Shown piece after piece: positions 16,808 to 25,426 of a stretch of DNA of 64,000 nucleotides; position 1 is the stretch's first letter, and every line of letters starts with the position of its first letter. The DNA is from Mycobacterium sp. ACS1612 (lineage in GTDB: Bacteria; Actinomycetota; Actinomycetes; Mycobacteriales; Mycobacteriaceae), in contig NZ_LZHZ01000035.1 in the NCBI RefSeq assembly GCF_001667505.1, positions 62,001 to 126,000 of the forward strand. Reading direction: 5' to 3'. The notes under the pieces were generated by a model. The model saw only the letters and a list, made by a program, of their open reading frames with translations, made no database searches and had not been told where the DNA came from. The translations under genes and the position numbers were made by a program.

Positions 16808-17182
16808 TCAGCTCAGCGCGGCCTTGGCCTCGGCGAGATTGTCGGCCGCCAGCACCAGCCGGGTGTTGGTCGCCAGGTAGACCGTGGTCAGGTTGACCTT
16901 CGCCCTCCCGAGCCGGTGCGCCACCTCGCCGAGCGCTCCCGGCCGGTCCTCCACCTCCAGCACGATCACCTCCTGCTCGGCTGCGATCTTGATGCCTGCC
17001 CCCTGCAGCGCCTCGAACACCGGCGTGGCGTCCTGAACCAGGATGTGCACCTCGGCCTGACCGCCACCGGTGGTCAGCGCGCACAAGCCCGCAATGTTGG
17101 TGCCCGCCTTGCCGAGCACGTCGCCGACCCTGGCCAGTTCGCCGGGCTGGTCGTCGAGATAGAGCGTCAGATCGGTCGCCAT
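16808..17182 (-). CDS. tandem ACT-domain protein
   Basis: 124 residues from ATG at 17182 with a strong AAGGAG ribosome-binding site 8 bp upstream. Two ACT repeats: residues about 4-60 (DLTLYLDDQPGELARVGDVL) and about 72-124 (VIVLEVEDRPGALGEVAHRL). ACT pairs bind amino acids and regulate enzymes, but here no catalytic domain is attached, so it is probably a free amino-acid sensor. Neighbours give no pathway. Confidence 0.85.
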   Translation of the reverse strand: MATDLTLYLDDQPGELARVGDVLGKAGTNIAGLCALTTGGGQAEVHILVQDATPVFEALQGAGIKIAAEQEVIVLEVEDRPGALGEVAHRLGRAKVNLTTVYLATNTRLVLAADNLAEAKAALS

Positions 17183-17248
17183 GACGATCGCTCCTTCCGT
17201 GCAAAGCCGGGCACTTCCAGGCTCTTCCAAGGTATCGGCTGAGCACCT

Positions 17249-17284
17249 AATTCGGATGCGCTCGGTAATTCGGATGCGCTCGGA
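17249..17284. repeat. 18-bp tandem duplication
   Basis: AATTCGGATGCGCTCGGT at 17249-17266 is repeated at 17267-17284 with one mismatch at the last base. It lies in the divergent control region between the ACT gene and the Eis-like gene, so it duplicates potential regulator sites or is a recent slippage event. Confidence 0.75.
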
Positions 17285-17335
17285 CGTCGCCGTGTGGCAC
17301 CGTCGAACCCTGTGCTCGCCTCCGAGACCGGGACC

Positions 17336-18520
17336 ATGACCATCCGATCGGCCACCGACGCCGATTGGCCGGCGATCGCGCTGCTGGACGCCACCTGCTT
17401 CGGCAGGTTCGGCCATCCCGAATCACTCGCCGCGTGGCGGTCGCTGATGGCAGCCGACGGCACGGTTCTTGCCTGCGCCGGATCCGACGTCGTCGGCATG
17501 GCGCACTATCTCGATCTCCGGCTGACCGTGCCGGGCGGCGCGGTGCTGCCGATGGCCGGCGTCACGATCGTCGGTGTGGCGCCGACGCACCGCCGCCGCG
17601 GCATCCTGCGCGCCATGTACTCCGAACTACACAACCGCATCGCCGATGCGCGATATCCGATCGCGGGCCTGACCGCCAGCGAGGGCGGAATCTACGGGCG
17701 GTTCGGGTACGGGCCGGCGACCATCGAGCAGGAACTCACCGTCGACCGGCGCTTCGCACGATTCCGCGACGACGCGCCCGACCCCGGCGGCGTCCGCCTC
17801 GTCAAACCCGCCGACCACCGCGCCGAGTTCGAGGACATCTACGACCGCTGGCGGCGGCGCACACCCGGCGGCCTGGTCCGCCCGAAGGCGTTGTGGGACG
17901 AACTGCTGACCGACCGGGAGTCGGTGCGGCGAGGCGGCACCGAGTGGTACGCGATGCTGCATCCCGACGGGTACGCCCTGTACCGGGTGTTCGGCGACGA
18001 CCCGATGTTCGTCCGCGTCGGCGAGCTCATACCGGCGACCACCGCCGCGGGCATCGCGTTGGCCAGGGCGTTGCTGGGCCTCGACCTGATGGAGACGGTC
18101 GCCTTCGGCACACACCCCGCCGACCCGCTGCCGTACCTGCTGACCGACCACCGGACGGCCAGGGTCACGCACTACGAGGACGACCTGTGGATGCGGATCA
18201 TGGACATCCCGACGACGTTGGAAGCGCGGACATATCACGCGGATCTCTCTGTCGTCATCGAGATATCCGACGAATTCCGAAGCGACGGTGGACGTTTCGC
18301 GCTCGAGGTGCGCGAGGGCAGGGCAAGCTGTCTGCCGATCGCAGCGGAGCCTGACGTCCGCATGGGCCTCGACGTCCTCGGCAGTCTCTACCTGGGCGCG
18401 CACAAGGCATCCTCGTTTGCCAGTGCGAACCGGTTACACGCAGGTGAACCCGGCCTCATCGCGCAACTGGATGCCGCATTTATCAGTGATGTACCAGCTG
18501 CCTTGGGCTACGGTTTCTAG
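17336..18520 (+). CDS. Eis-like GNAT N-acetyltransferase
   Basis: 394 residues from ATG at 17336 (a GTG at 17312 is in frame). Three-part Eis fold: N-terminal GNAT domain with the acetyl-CoA loop VGVAPTHRRRGILRAMYSEL, a second GNAT-like domain, and a C-terminal sterol-carrier-like domain. In Eis a Tyr before GPAT and the free C-terminal Phe carboxylate act in catalysis; here FGYGPAT and a C-terminal GYGF are both present, so the enzyme should be active. Eis of M. tuberculosis acetylates aminoglycosides and host MKP7 at lysines. A drug-modifying role here is possible but not shown. Confidence 0.9.
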   Translation: MTIRSATDADWPAIALLDATCFGRFGHPESLAAWRSLMAADGTVLACAGSDVVGMAHYLDLRLTVPGGAVLPMAGVTIVGVAPTHRRRGILRAMYSELHNRIADARYPIAGLTASEGGIYGRFGYGPATIEQELTVDRRFARFRDDAPDPGGVRLVKPADHRAEFEDIYDRWRRRTPGGLVRPKALWDELLTDRESVRRGGTEWYAMLHPDGYALYRVFGDDPMFVRVGELIPATTAAGIALARALLGLDLMETVAFGTHPADPLPYLLTDHRTARVTHYEDDLWMRIMDIPTTLEARTYHADLSVVIEISDEFRSDGGRFALEVREGRASCLPIAAEPDVRMGLDVLGSLYLGAHKASSFASANRLHAGEPGLIAQLDAAFISDVPAALGYGF

Positions 18521-18607
18521 ACACCATCCCGGTCGAATTGACGCGATCCACGATTGCATACATGATCTGCCGGGCGGGGGACCGGACTTTGTCGAATCGG
18601 AGCGTGT

Positions 18608-19387
18608 ATGGACCGTCGGACGTTCGCCGCAGCGGTGACACTTGGTGGCGCCGCGGCGCTGATCGGGGCGCAACGCGTCTCGGCGGCACCTCCGCCGAAT
18701 CCAATGCCGCAGGCGCGCAACGTGGTTCTGGTGCACGGCGCCTACGCCGACGGATCATGCTGGGCCGATGTGATCCCGTACCTCCAGGCGCGCGGACTGA
18801 ACGTCGCCTCCGTGCAGAATCCGTTGCAGACGCTGGAGGAAGACTGTGAATTCGCCCGCCGCACACTGGCATTGATGGACGGCCCGACCGTCCTTGTCGC
18901 ACACTCGTATTCGGGCATGATAGCCACCGAGGTAGGTGTCGACCCGAAGGTGACCGCGTTGGTGTACATCGCCGCACGAGCCCCCGACGCTGGCGAGGAC
19001 TACACCGCGCTGGCCGCCCAGTACCCGACACCGCCCGCCAGCGCCGGTCTGGTGAAGGGCCCGGACGGATACGCGCAACTGTCCGAAGCGGCCTTCCTCA
19101 ACGACTTCGCCCAGGACGTCCCGGCGGCCAGGGCCAAGGTGCTCTACGCGGTGCAGGGCAGGATCTCGAACGAGTTGTTCAGCGGCCGCACCACCAACGC
19201 GGCGTGGCGCGACAAGCCGACGTTCTACGCGGTGTCGAAGAACGACCGCACCATCAACCCTGATCTCGAACGGTTCATGGCACAGCGGATGGGCGCCAAG
19301 ACAATCGAACTCGACGCCAGCCATCTGTCGATCGTGTCGAAGGCCCGCGAGGTCGCCAACCTGATCATCGAGGCCACCGGAGGGTGA
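18608..19387 (+). CDS. Tat-exported alpha/beta hydrolase heading the malonate decarboxylase operon
   Basis: 259 residues. N-terminal twin-arginine signal (MDRRTFAAAVTLGGAAALIG) with a probable cleavage after SAA. The mature enzyme has an oxyanion-region VLVHGAYADGS, nucleophile Ser in VAHSYSGM and catalytic His in DASHLS, near the C-terminus. Closest in look to esterases of the salicylate-binding or pyrethroid-hydrolase-like group. Its TGA overlaps the GTG of mdcA (GTGA), so it is translationally coupled to malonate decarboxylase. An exported esterase that frees malonate from an ester would make sense, but this is conjecture. Confidence 0.85.
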   Translation: MDRRTFAAAVTLGGAAALIGAQRVSAAPPPNPMPQARNVVLVHGAYADGSCWADVIPYLQARGLNVASVQNPLQTLEEDCEFARRTLALMDGPTVLVAHSYSGMIATEVGVDPKVTALVYIAARAPDAGEDYTALAAQYPTPPASAGLVKGPDGYAQLSEAAFLNDFAQDVPAARAKVLYAVQGRISNELFSGRTTNAAWRDKPTFYAVSKNDRTINPDLERFMAQRMGAKTIELDASHLSIVSKAREVANLIIEATGG

Positions 19388-21027
19388 CCGCGCCGACGTG
19401 GGACCGCCGCCGAGCCGACAAACAGGTCAGGCTCGCGGCGGTCGATCGCTACGTCGTCGGCAAGGTGATCGACCAAGCGCGGTTGCGCGAGGTGTTGGAG
19501 GGATTGCTGCGGCCCGGCGACCGGGTCGCGCTCGAGGGCGACAACCAGAAGCAGGCCGACTTCTTGTCCCGCACACTGGCGCAGTGCGACCCCGGCAAGG
19601 TCAACGGCCTGCACATGCTGATCTCGTCGGTGTCACGCGCCGAGCACCTCGACCTGTTCGAGCAAAAGATCGCCGCGACATTGGATCTCGCGTATGCAGG
19701 CCCGCAGAGTGTGCGCATCGCCCAGATGGTGGAAGACGGCCAGGTGCGCATCGGCGCCATCCACACCTACGTGGAGTTGTACGCGCGGATGTTCACCGAC
19801 CTGACGCCCCACATCGCGTTGTTGTGCGCGACGAAGGCGGATCGCGATGGCAACTTGTACACCGGGCCGAACACCGAGGACACCCCGACGATCGCCGAGG
19901 CCACCGCGTTTCGCGACGGGATCGTCGTGGTGCAGGCCGACGAGATCGTCGATGTCGGAGCGTTGCCGCGTGTCGACATCCCGGCCGACTGGGTGGATCT
20001 CGTCGTCGAGGCTGACCGGCCGTTCGCGTTGGAGCCGCTGTTCACCCGCGATCCCCGGCTGATCGGGCCGGTGGAGATCCTCAAGGCGATGATCGCGATC
20101 CGCGGTGTCTACGAACGACACCAGGTGACGTCGCTCAACCACGGGATCGGATTCGACACGGCGGCAATTGAATTGCTGCTACCGACCTTTGGGGCGCAAC
20201 TGGGCCTGAAGGGCCGGATCGCCAGGCACTGGACGCTCAATCCGCATCCGACGCTGATACCGGCGATCGAGTCGGGATGGGTGGAGTCGATCCACTGCTT
20301 CGGCGGTGAGGCCGGTATGGAGCGCTACACTGCGGCCAGACCGGACATCTTCTTCACCGGGCGGGACGGGTCGCTGCGGTCCAACCGCGTGCTGTGTCAA
20401 CTCGCGGGGCAGTACGCGGTCGACATGTTCATCGGTTCGTCCCTGCAGATCGACCGCGACGCCAACTCGTCGACCGTCACCGACGGCAGGCTCCCTGGCT
20501 TCGGCGGCGCGCCGAACATGGGTCACGACCCGCACGGCCGCCGCCACTCGTCACCGGCCTGGCTGAGCCTCGCGCACGGGGAGTCGTACGCGCTGCGCGG
20601 GCGCAAGCTGGTGGTGCAGATCGCCCAGACGTTCCAGAAGGGCGGCATCCCAACGTTTGTCGAAACTCTCGACGCCGTCGAGGTCGGCAAGCACGCCGGG
20701 ATGCCGATCCCGCCGGTGATGATCTACGGTGACGACGTCAGCCACGTCGTGACCGAGGAAGGTGTGGCGTACCTGTACAAGACGCCGTCGCTCGCCGACC
20801 GCAGGGCGGCGTTGGCCGCGATCGCGGGTGTGACACCCATCGGACTCGGAGCGGATGCCGCCAGCACCGAGCAGTTGCGCCGCGACGGGCTGGTCGCCTT
20901 CCCGGAAGACCTCGGAATCGGTGCGCGGCAAGCGGATCGGTCGCTGCTCGCCGCCCGCAGCATCGAGGACCTGGTCGCATGGTCCGGCGGTCTCTACGAT
21001 CCGCCCGCACAGTTCCGGGATTGGTGA
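19384..21027 (+). CDS. mdcA: malonate decarboxylase alpha subunit (acetyl-S-ACP:malonate ACP transferase)
   Basis: 547 residues, the usual MdcA length. The protein transfers the ACP thioester from acetate to malonate, starting the catalytic cycle of the biotin-independent complex. Diagnostic segments: LEGDNQKQADFL near residue 50, ATKADRDGNLYTGPNTEDT, SLNHGIGFDTAAIELLLPT, FGGEAGMERYTAARPDIFFT and GFGGAPNMGHDPHGRRHSS. It starts with GTG overlapping the hydrolase stop and is followed without a gap by mdcB. Cytoplasmic. Confidence 0.95.
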   Translation: MTAPTWDRRRADKQVRLAAVDRYVVGKVIDQARLREVLEGLLRPGDRVALEGDNQKQADFLSRTLAQCDPGKVNGLHMLISSVSRAEHLDLFEQKIAATLDLAYAGPQSVRIAQMVEDGQVRIGAIHTYVELYARMFTDLTPHIALLCATKADRDGNLYTGPNTEDTPTIAEATAFRDGIVVVQADEIVDVGALPRVDIPADWVDLVVEADRPFALEPLFTRDPRLIGPVEILKAMIAIRGVYERHQVTSLNHGIGFDTAAIELLLPTFGAQLGLKGRIARHWTLNPHPTLIPAIESGWVESIHCFGGEAGMERYTAARPDIFFTGRDGSLRSNRVLCQLAGQYAVDMFIGSSLQIDRDANSSTVTDGRLPGFGGAPNMGHDPHGRRHSSPAWLSLAHGESYALRGRKLVVQIAQTFQKGGIPTFVETLDAVEVGKHAGMPIPPVMIYGDDVSHVVTEEGVAYLYKTPSLADRRAALAAIAGVTPIGLGADAASTEQLRRDGLVAFPEDLGIGARQADRSLLAARSIEDLVAWSGGLYDPPAQFRDW

Positions 21028-21029
21028 GC

Positions 21030-21860
21030 ATGACCACGATTGTCAGACCGTCGAGCGAACAGATCGCCGCCGCCGCCGTCGACGCCCTGATCGCGGAGGC
21101 GGTGCTGACCCCGAAGCCCGGATTGGTGGACGCTTCGGGACGGCACAGCCACCCGGACATGAGCCTGGCGATGTTGACCGACTCCGCGCTGTCACTGCGG
21201 GAACCGTTGCGGCAGTGCGCCGATGCGGCACGGGCGATGCTGTTGGGACCTGATCTGCGGATGCGTATCGGCGTCATCGGCCGCGACGGTGAGCGGCGGA
21301 TGCTCGACGCAACCGGGGGAGTCAACACGCACCGGGGCGCGTTGTGGGCGCTCGGGCTGTTGTCGGCAGGCGTCGCGGGCGGCGAAACCGTCGCCGACGC
21401 AGTCGCGTTCGCCGCTCAGCTGGCCCGGTTGGCGGATCCCGCTTCAGGCCGGTCGCCCTCGCACGGCGAACGCGCGCGGGTGCGCTACGGGGCCCGCGGC
21501 GCGGTGGGCGAGGCGCAGGACGGGTTTCCACACGTGGTCGGCCACGGCCTGCCGATGCTGCGGGCATGCCGGATGCGCGGCGAGTCCGCCGACGCCGCAG
21601 CGCTCAACGCGCTGCTGGCCATCATGGCGGTGCTCGACGACACCTGTGCGCTGCACCGGGGCGGCGCCCGCGGGCTGGCGTTCGCGCAAACCTCGGCCGC
21701 CGATGTGCTGCGCAGCGGAGGCTGCACCACCGCGGCGGGCCGGCGTCGGTTGGCGGTGTTCTGCAGGCAGGCGGCCAGGCTCGGTCTTTCGACGGGCGGC
21801 AGCGCCGACCTGCTCGCCGCGACATTGTTCCTCGACGCGGTGCTGCCGCAAGGAAGCTGA
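21030..21860 (+). CDS. mdcB: triphosphoribosyl-dephospho-CoA synthase
   Basis: 276 residues from ATG at 21030; an in-frame GTG at 21024 overlapping the mdcA stop is an alternative start. CitG/MdcB family motifs: LTPKPGLVDASGRHSHPDM, GGVNTHRGALWALGLL and LDDTCALHRGGARGLAFAQ. The enzyme makes 2'-(5''-triphosphoribosyl)-3'-dephospho-CoA, the precursor of the prosthetic group carried by MdcC. Its presence with mdcG means the complex can be activated by genes of this operon alone. Confidence 0.95.
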   Translation: MTTIVRPSSEQIAAAAVDALIAEAVLTPKPGLVDASGRHSHPDMSLAMLTDSALSLREPLRQCADAARAMLLGPDLRMRIGVIGRDGERRMLDATGGVNTHRGALWALGLLSAGVAGGETVADAVAFAAQLARLADPASGRSPSHGERARVRYGARGAVGEAQDGFPHVVGHGLPMLRACRMRGESADAAALNALLAIMAVLDDTCALHRGGARGLAFAQTSAADVLRSGGCTTAAGRRRLAVFCRQAARLGLSTGGSADLLAATLFLDAVLPQGS

Positions 21861-21865
21861 TCGCC

Positions 21866-22159
21866 ATGCAGACCTTGTCATACCGGTTCCCCGCCAACAG
21901 AACCCCCCGCCAGCGCACGCACATCGGCGTGGTGGCGTCCGGCGACCTCGAGGTGTTGCTCGACAATGCCTCCGACGTCGACGTTGCCGAGGTCCGGGTC
22001 CGCACCAGTGTCAACGGTTTCGACACGGTGTGGCACGCCACGCTCGAGCGGTTCTTCACCCACACACCGCTGGCCGGACGTTGGGAACTCAACGACTTCG
22101 GCGCCACACCGGCCGTCGTCACCCTGCGACTGCGGCAGGCCGCGGAGGCGGCGACGTGA
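21866..22159 (+). CDS. mdcC: malonate decarboxylase acyl carrier protein (delta subunit)
   Basis: 97 residues from ATG at 21866, with a GGAAGC ribosome-binding site. The attachment site of the phosphoribosyl-dephospho-CoA group is Ser25 in Klebsiella MdcC; here S25 lies in VVASGDLEVLL, exactly at that number. The rest (FDTVWHATLERFF, RWELNDFGATPAVVTLRLRQ) matches the family. It overlaps the next gene by 4 bp (GTGA). Confidence 0.95.
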   Translation: MQTLSYRFPANRTPRQRTHIGVVASGDLEVLLDNASDVDVAEVRVRTSVNGFDTVWHATLERFFTHTPLAGRWELNDFGATPAVVTLRLRQAAEAAT

Positions 22160-23853
22160 CGACCGACTGGCAGCAGATCCTCGAGCGGCACAGCTTTCTG
22201 GAAGGCGACGCCCTCGAACGCGCTACTGCGCTACTGGATCCGGGCAGCGCCCGGGTGCTGTGCGGCCCGTTCGACCGTCTCGAATCACCATGGCTGGAAC
22301 CGCAGGGCATCGTGCCGCAGGCCGACGACGGTGTGGTCGTCGCGCTGGGAACCCTCGGCGGGCAGCCTGCGGTGATCGCCTCCATCGAGCAGCGCTTCCA
22401 AGGTGGCGGCACGGGCGAGGTGTCGGGCGCGAAGATCAGCCAGGCGCTGCGACTGGCGGCCGACGACAGTCGGGCGGGCACCCCGACGGCGGCTGTGCTG
22501 CTGTTCGAAACCGGTGGGGTGCGGCTGCAAGAGGCCAACCTCGGCTTGAACGCGGTCGCCGAAATCTGCTCGGCGGTCTTGGATCTGCGGCCGCTGGCGC
22601 CGGTCGTCGGATTGGTCGCCGGAGAGGTCGGCTCGTTCGGCGGCATGAGCATCGCCGCCGGGTTGTGCACCCGACTGGTGATAACCCCGCAGGGCAGGAT
22701 CGGGCTCAACGGCCCCGCCGTCATCGAGCAGGAGGCGGGCATCGACGAATTCGATTCGGGCGACCGTGCCCTGATTTGGAGCATCGACGGCGGCGAACAA
22801 CGCGCGGCGACCGGGTTGGCCGACACGCTGGTCGCCGACGACCGCGACCTGATCCGCGCCGCGGTGCTGGACGCGATTGCGGCGGGCCCGCTTCCGGCAG
22901 GCAACCATCGCAGCGAGCGCCTGGACATCCTCGGGTCGCGGCTGGCCCGCATCGATCCCCGCAATCCGCCTGCGCCGCAGAATCTTCGGCAGTTGTGGGG
23001 CTCGACCCTTGAGGTCACCGAGTCTCCAGAGCCCGCAGCACCCCGCACGGCGGCCGCCGCCACCAGCCGCGGTGGTCGCTGGCTGGCCGCGCTGGCCGGC
23101 ACCGAACCCGTCGCGGTCATCCCGTCGGTGGTCAGGGCCGACACCCCAACCGCCACCTACCTGGCGGTGGTGCCCGATCCGCAGAACCCGTTCCACCGCG
23201 CGCGCAACGGTGAGGTCGGGCTGACCGAATCCTTGGCACTGGCAAAAGCCGTCGAAAGCGTCATCGCCGCGGACCCGCAACGCGCCATCGTCGCCGTCGT
23301 CGACCTGCCCAGCCAAGCGTACGGCCGCATCGAGGAGATGGTGGGCCTGCACCACGCCATCGCCACCGCCGTCGACGCCTATCACCGCGCCCGCAATGCC
23401 GGGCACCCGATTGTCGCGATCGTGGTCGGACACGCACTGTCGGGCGGGTTCCTCGCCCACGGTCTGCAGGCGCAGCAGATTCTCGCGCTCGACGATCCTG
23501 GCGTCGAGATCCACGCGATGCACAAGTCCGCTGCCGCGAGGATCACGTTGCGCACCATCGACGAACTCGAAAAGTTGGCGCAAACCATTGTTCCGCTGAG
23601 CTACAACGTCAGCGACTGGGCTCAGCTCGGGCTGTGCGACGGCCTGCTGACGGTATCCGACGCCGACGATCCGATCGCGGCCGACATCGAGGCGGTCCGT
23701 CGGGCCGTTGACGCCGCGATCGACGCCGCCCGCAGCGGCCCGCGTGACCTGTCGAATCGTCTGGACTCGCCGGGTGCGCTGACCAACCGCAAGGCGTCGA
23801 GGGCGATCCGCGACGCGATGTCTACGCAATGGCACCAGGGCACACGGCCATGA
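22156..23853 (+). CDS. mdcDE: fused malonate decarboxylase beta-gamma subunit (MdcD-MdcE)
   Basis: 565 residues from GTG at 22156, in one uninterrupted frame. Residues about 1-265 are MdcD (RQ-SFLEGDALERATALLD start; FGGMSIAAGLCTRLVI carboxyltransferase oxyanion region). A Pro/Ala-rich linker follows at about 270-310 (PEPAAPRTAAAATSRGG). Residues about 310-565 are MdcE (VVPDPQNPFHRARNGEVGL, VVGHALSGGFLAHGLQAQQI). Together they decarboxylate malonyl-S-ACP to acetyl-S-ACP. In the studied Klebsiella, Pseudomonas and Acinetobacter systems the two are separate genes, so the fusion is a notable variant. It overlaps mdcG by 4 bp (ATGA). Confidence 0.93.
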   Translation: MTTDWQQILERHSFLEGDALERATALLDPGSARVLCGPFDRLESPWLEPQGIVPQADDGVVVALGTLGGQPAVIASIEQRFQGGGTGEVSGAKISQALRLAADDSRAGTPTAAVLLFETGGVRLQEANLGLNAVAEICSAVLDLRPLAPVVGLVAGEVGSFGGMSIAAGLCTRLVITPQGRIGLNGPAVIEQEAGIDEFDSGDRALIWSIDGGEQRAATGLADTLVADDRDLIRAAVLDAIAAGPLPAGNHRSERLDILGSRLARIDPRNPPAPQNLRQLWGSTLEVTESPEPAAPRTAAAATSRGGRWLAALAGTEPVAVIPSVVRADTPTATYLAVVPDPQNPFHRARNGEVGLTESLALAKAVESVIAADPQRAIVAVVDLPSQAYGRIEEMVGLHHAIATAVDAYHRARNAGHPIVAIVVGHALSGGFLAHGLQAQQILALDDPGVEIHAMHKSAAARITLRTIDELEKLAQTIVPLSYNVSDWAQLGLCDGLLTVSDADDPIAADIEAVRRAVDAAIDAARSGPRDLSNRLDSPGALTNRKASRAIRDAMSTQWHQGTRP

Positions 23854-24458
23854 CTGCTCCGCGGCCCCACGACCTGTTGCGCATCACATCGGCGGCGCAG
23901 TTGGGTCGGACGGGTCCGCACTGGGTGAGAGCCGCACTGCACGCCGCGCCGTGGGTGGTGGTGCGCCGGGCCCGATGCGCTCCGGGCTATCTGCCGGTGG
24001 GGATCCGCGGCCGGGGCCGCTCACGCCGCCACGCGACGGACATCGAATCGTCGTGCATAGCAGAGGTGCTCCGCCCTACTGACCTCGTCCGCCGCATCGA
24101 CCAACTGCCCGACATCGCCGCCAAGGACACCCTCGCCGAGGTCACCGCGCTGCTCACGCCGACCGGAATGTGCTGGGGACCTGGCGGCAGCGTCGGATAC
24201 ACGTTGGCGACAGGGGTTTGCGCGGTGAAGCCCAGCAGCGACCTCGACGTGGTCCTGACCGTGGACGAGGTGCCGCCCCTCGCGCTGCTAGCCGAACTGA
24301 GGCAGTCCTTTCGCAGGCTGCCCGCGCGGGTCGACTGCCAACTGGATCTGCCGATCGGCGGAATCGCGCTCGACGACCTGCTCGGCCCGGCCGACATGGT
24401 GCTGGTGCGCACTGCCGACGGACCGGTACTGCAAAACCTCTGCCGGGAGGCATCGTGA
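23850..24458 (+). CDS. mdcG: phosphoribosyl-dephospho-CoA transferase
   Basis: 202 residues from ATG at 23850. MdcG attaches the prosthetic group to MdcC. The nucleotidyltransferase-like core is seen in WGPGGSVGYTLATG and KPSSDLDVVLTVDE, with the metal-binding pair in SDLDVVL, and a third acid in RVDCQLDLP. It overlaps mdcH (GTGA). Length is typical. Confidence 0.93.
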   Translation: MTAPRPHDLLRITSAAQLGRTGPHWVRAALHAAPWVVVRRARCAPGYLPVGIRGRGRSRRHATDIESSCIAEVLRPTDLVRRIDQLPDIAAKDTLAEVTALLTPTGMCWGPGGSVGYTLATGVCAVKPSSDLDVVLTVDEVPPLALLAELRQSFRRLPARVDCQLDLPIGGIALDDLLGPADMVLVRTADGPVLQNLCREAS

Positions 24459-25426
24459 TCGCGTTCCTGTATCCGGGCCAGGGCGCCCAGCAGGCGGGCA
24501 TGTTGGCCGCGCTGCCGGACAGCCCCGCGACCCGAAGCACGCTCGACGAAGCGACAGCGCTCGTCGGATCGATCCACGATCTGGACACCGCCGAGGCGTT
24601 GGCGTCCACCACGAACGCGCAACTGGCGCTGTTGATCTGCGGGGTGGCGACAGCACGGACACTGACCGAAGACCACGGCTTGCGACCCGACCTGGTGGCG
24701 GGGCACTCGGCCGGGGCGTTCGCCGCCGCGGTCGGGGCCGGGGTGCTCACTTTCGCCGAAGCGGTTGCCGCCGTGCGTGTTCGGGGTGACGCAATGGCGC
24801 AGGCCTGCGAAACCGGGCAGTGGGGGATGGCCGCGCTCACCGGCTTGCGGTTACGGGCGGTCCGCGACCTGGTCGACTCGCAAACCGACGCGATGTGGAT
24901 CGCCAACATCAACGCCGTCGACCAAGTGGTGCTCGGCGGCACCATCGCCGCGTTGGACAGCGCCAGGCAGGCCGCCCAACGCGCCGGCGCCCGCCGCTTC
25001 GAGATGCTCGACGTCGCCGTCGCATCGCACGGCCCGATTCAATCCGACACCGCACACGCGGTGGCACAAGAACTTTCGACGACGCCACGCAGACAGCTGT
25101 GCGCGGTGTACATGACGAACGTCGGCGCGCGCAGGATTCGCGACGATGCGACCGCCGTGCTCGACGACCTCGCCACAGCTGTGATGCATCCGGTGCGCTG
25201 GTTCGACATCGTGCGCATGCTGCCGGAACTCGGTGTCGTCGCCACCGTCGAGATGCCGCCGGGCGACGTGTTGAGCCGCCTTGTCACCGCGACCACGTCG
25301 GCGTTGCGCGTCTTCAACGTGACCGAGAACGGCGTCGGCCCGATCAGCGCCAGGTTGCGGTCACCGCTGTTCGGTGCGGTCCCACAACCCCAGCATGGTG
25401 TCGAGGATCTCCTCGGCCCGACCTAA
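24455..25426 (+). CDS. mdcH: malonyl-S-ACP transacylase of malonate decarboxylase (malonyl-CoA:ACP)
   Basis: 323 residues from GTG at 24455. FabD-type acyltransferase: FLYPGQGAQQAGML at the N-terminus, nucleophile S85 in VAGHSAGAF, and His in VASHGPIQSD. MdcH charges MdcC with malonyl from malonyl-CoA, which primes the decarboxylase. Last gene of the operon; its 3' 66 bp overlap the convergent hydrolase gene. No transporter (MdcF or MdcLM) or MdcR regulator follows. Confidence 0.93.
   Translation: MIAFLYPGQGAQQAGMLAALPDSPATRSTLDEATALVGSIHDLDTAEALASTTNAQLALLICGVATARTLTEDHGLRPDLVAGHSAGAFAAAVGAGVLTFAEAVAAVRVRGDAMAQACETGQWGMAALTGLRLRAVRDLVDSQTDAMWIANINAVDQVVLGGTIAALDSARQAAQRAGARRFEMLDVAVASHGPIQSDTAHAVAQELSTTPRRQLCAVYMTNVGARRIRDDATAVLDDLATAVMHPVRWFDIVRMLPELGVVATVEMPPGDVLSRLVTATTSALRVFNVTENGVGPISARLRSPLFGAVPQPQHGVEDLLGPT

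Noticed and set aside
21223-22155. N-terminal extension of the MdcDE frame
   Set aside because: The frame is open upstream but overlaps mdcB and mdcC and is Arg/Trp/Cys-rich noise; the GTG at 22156 overlapping the mdcC stop is the true start.
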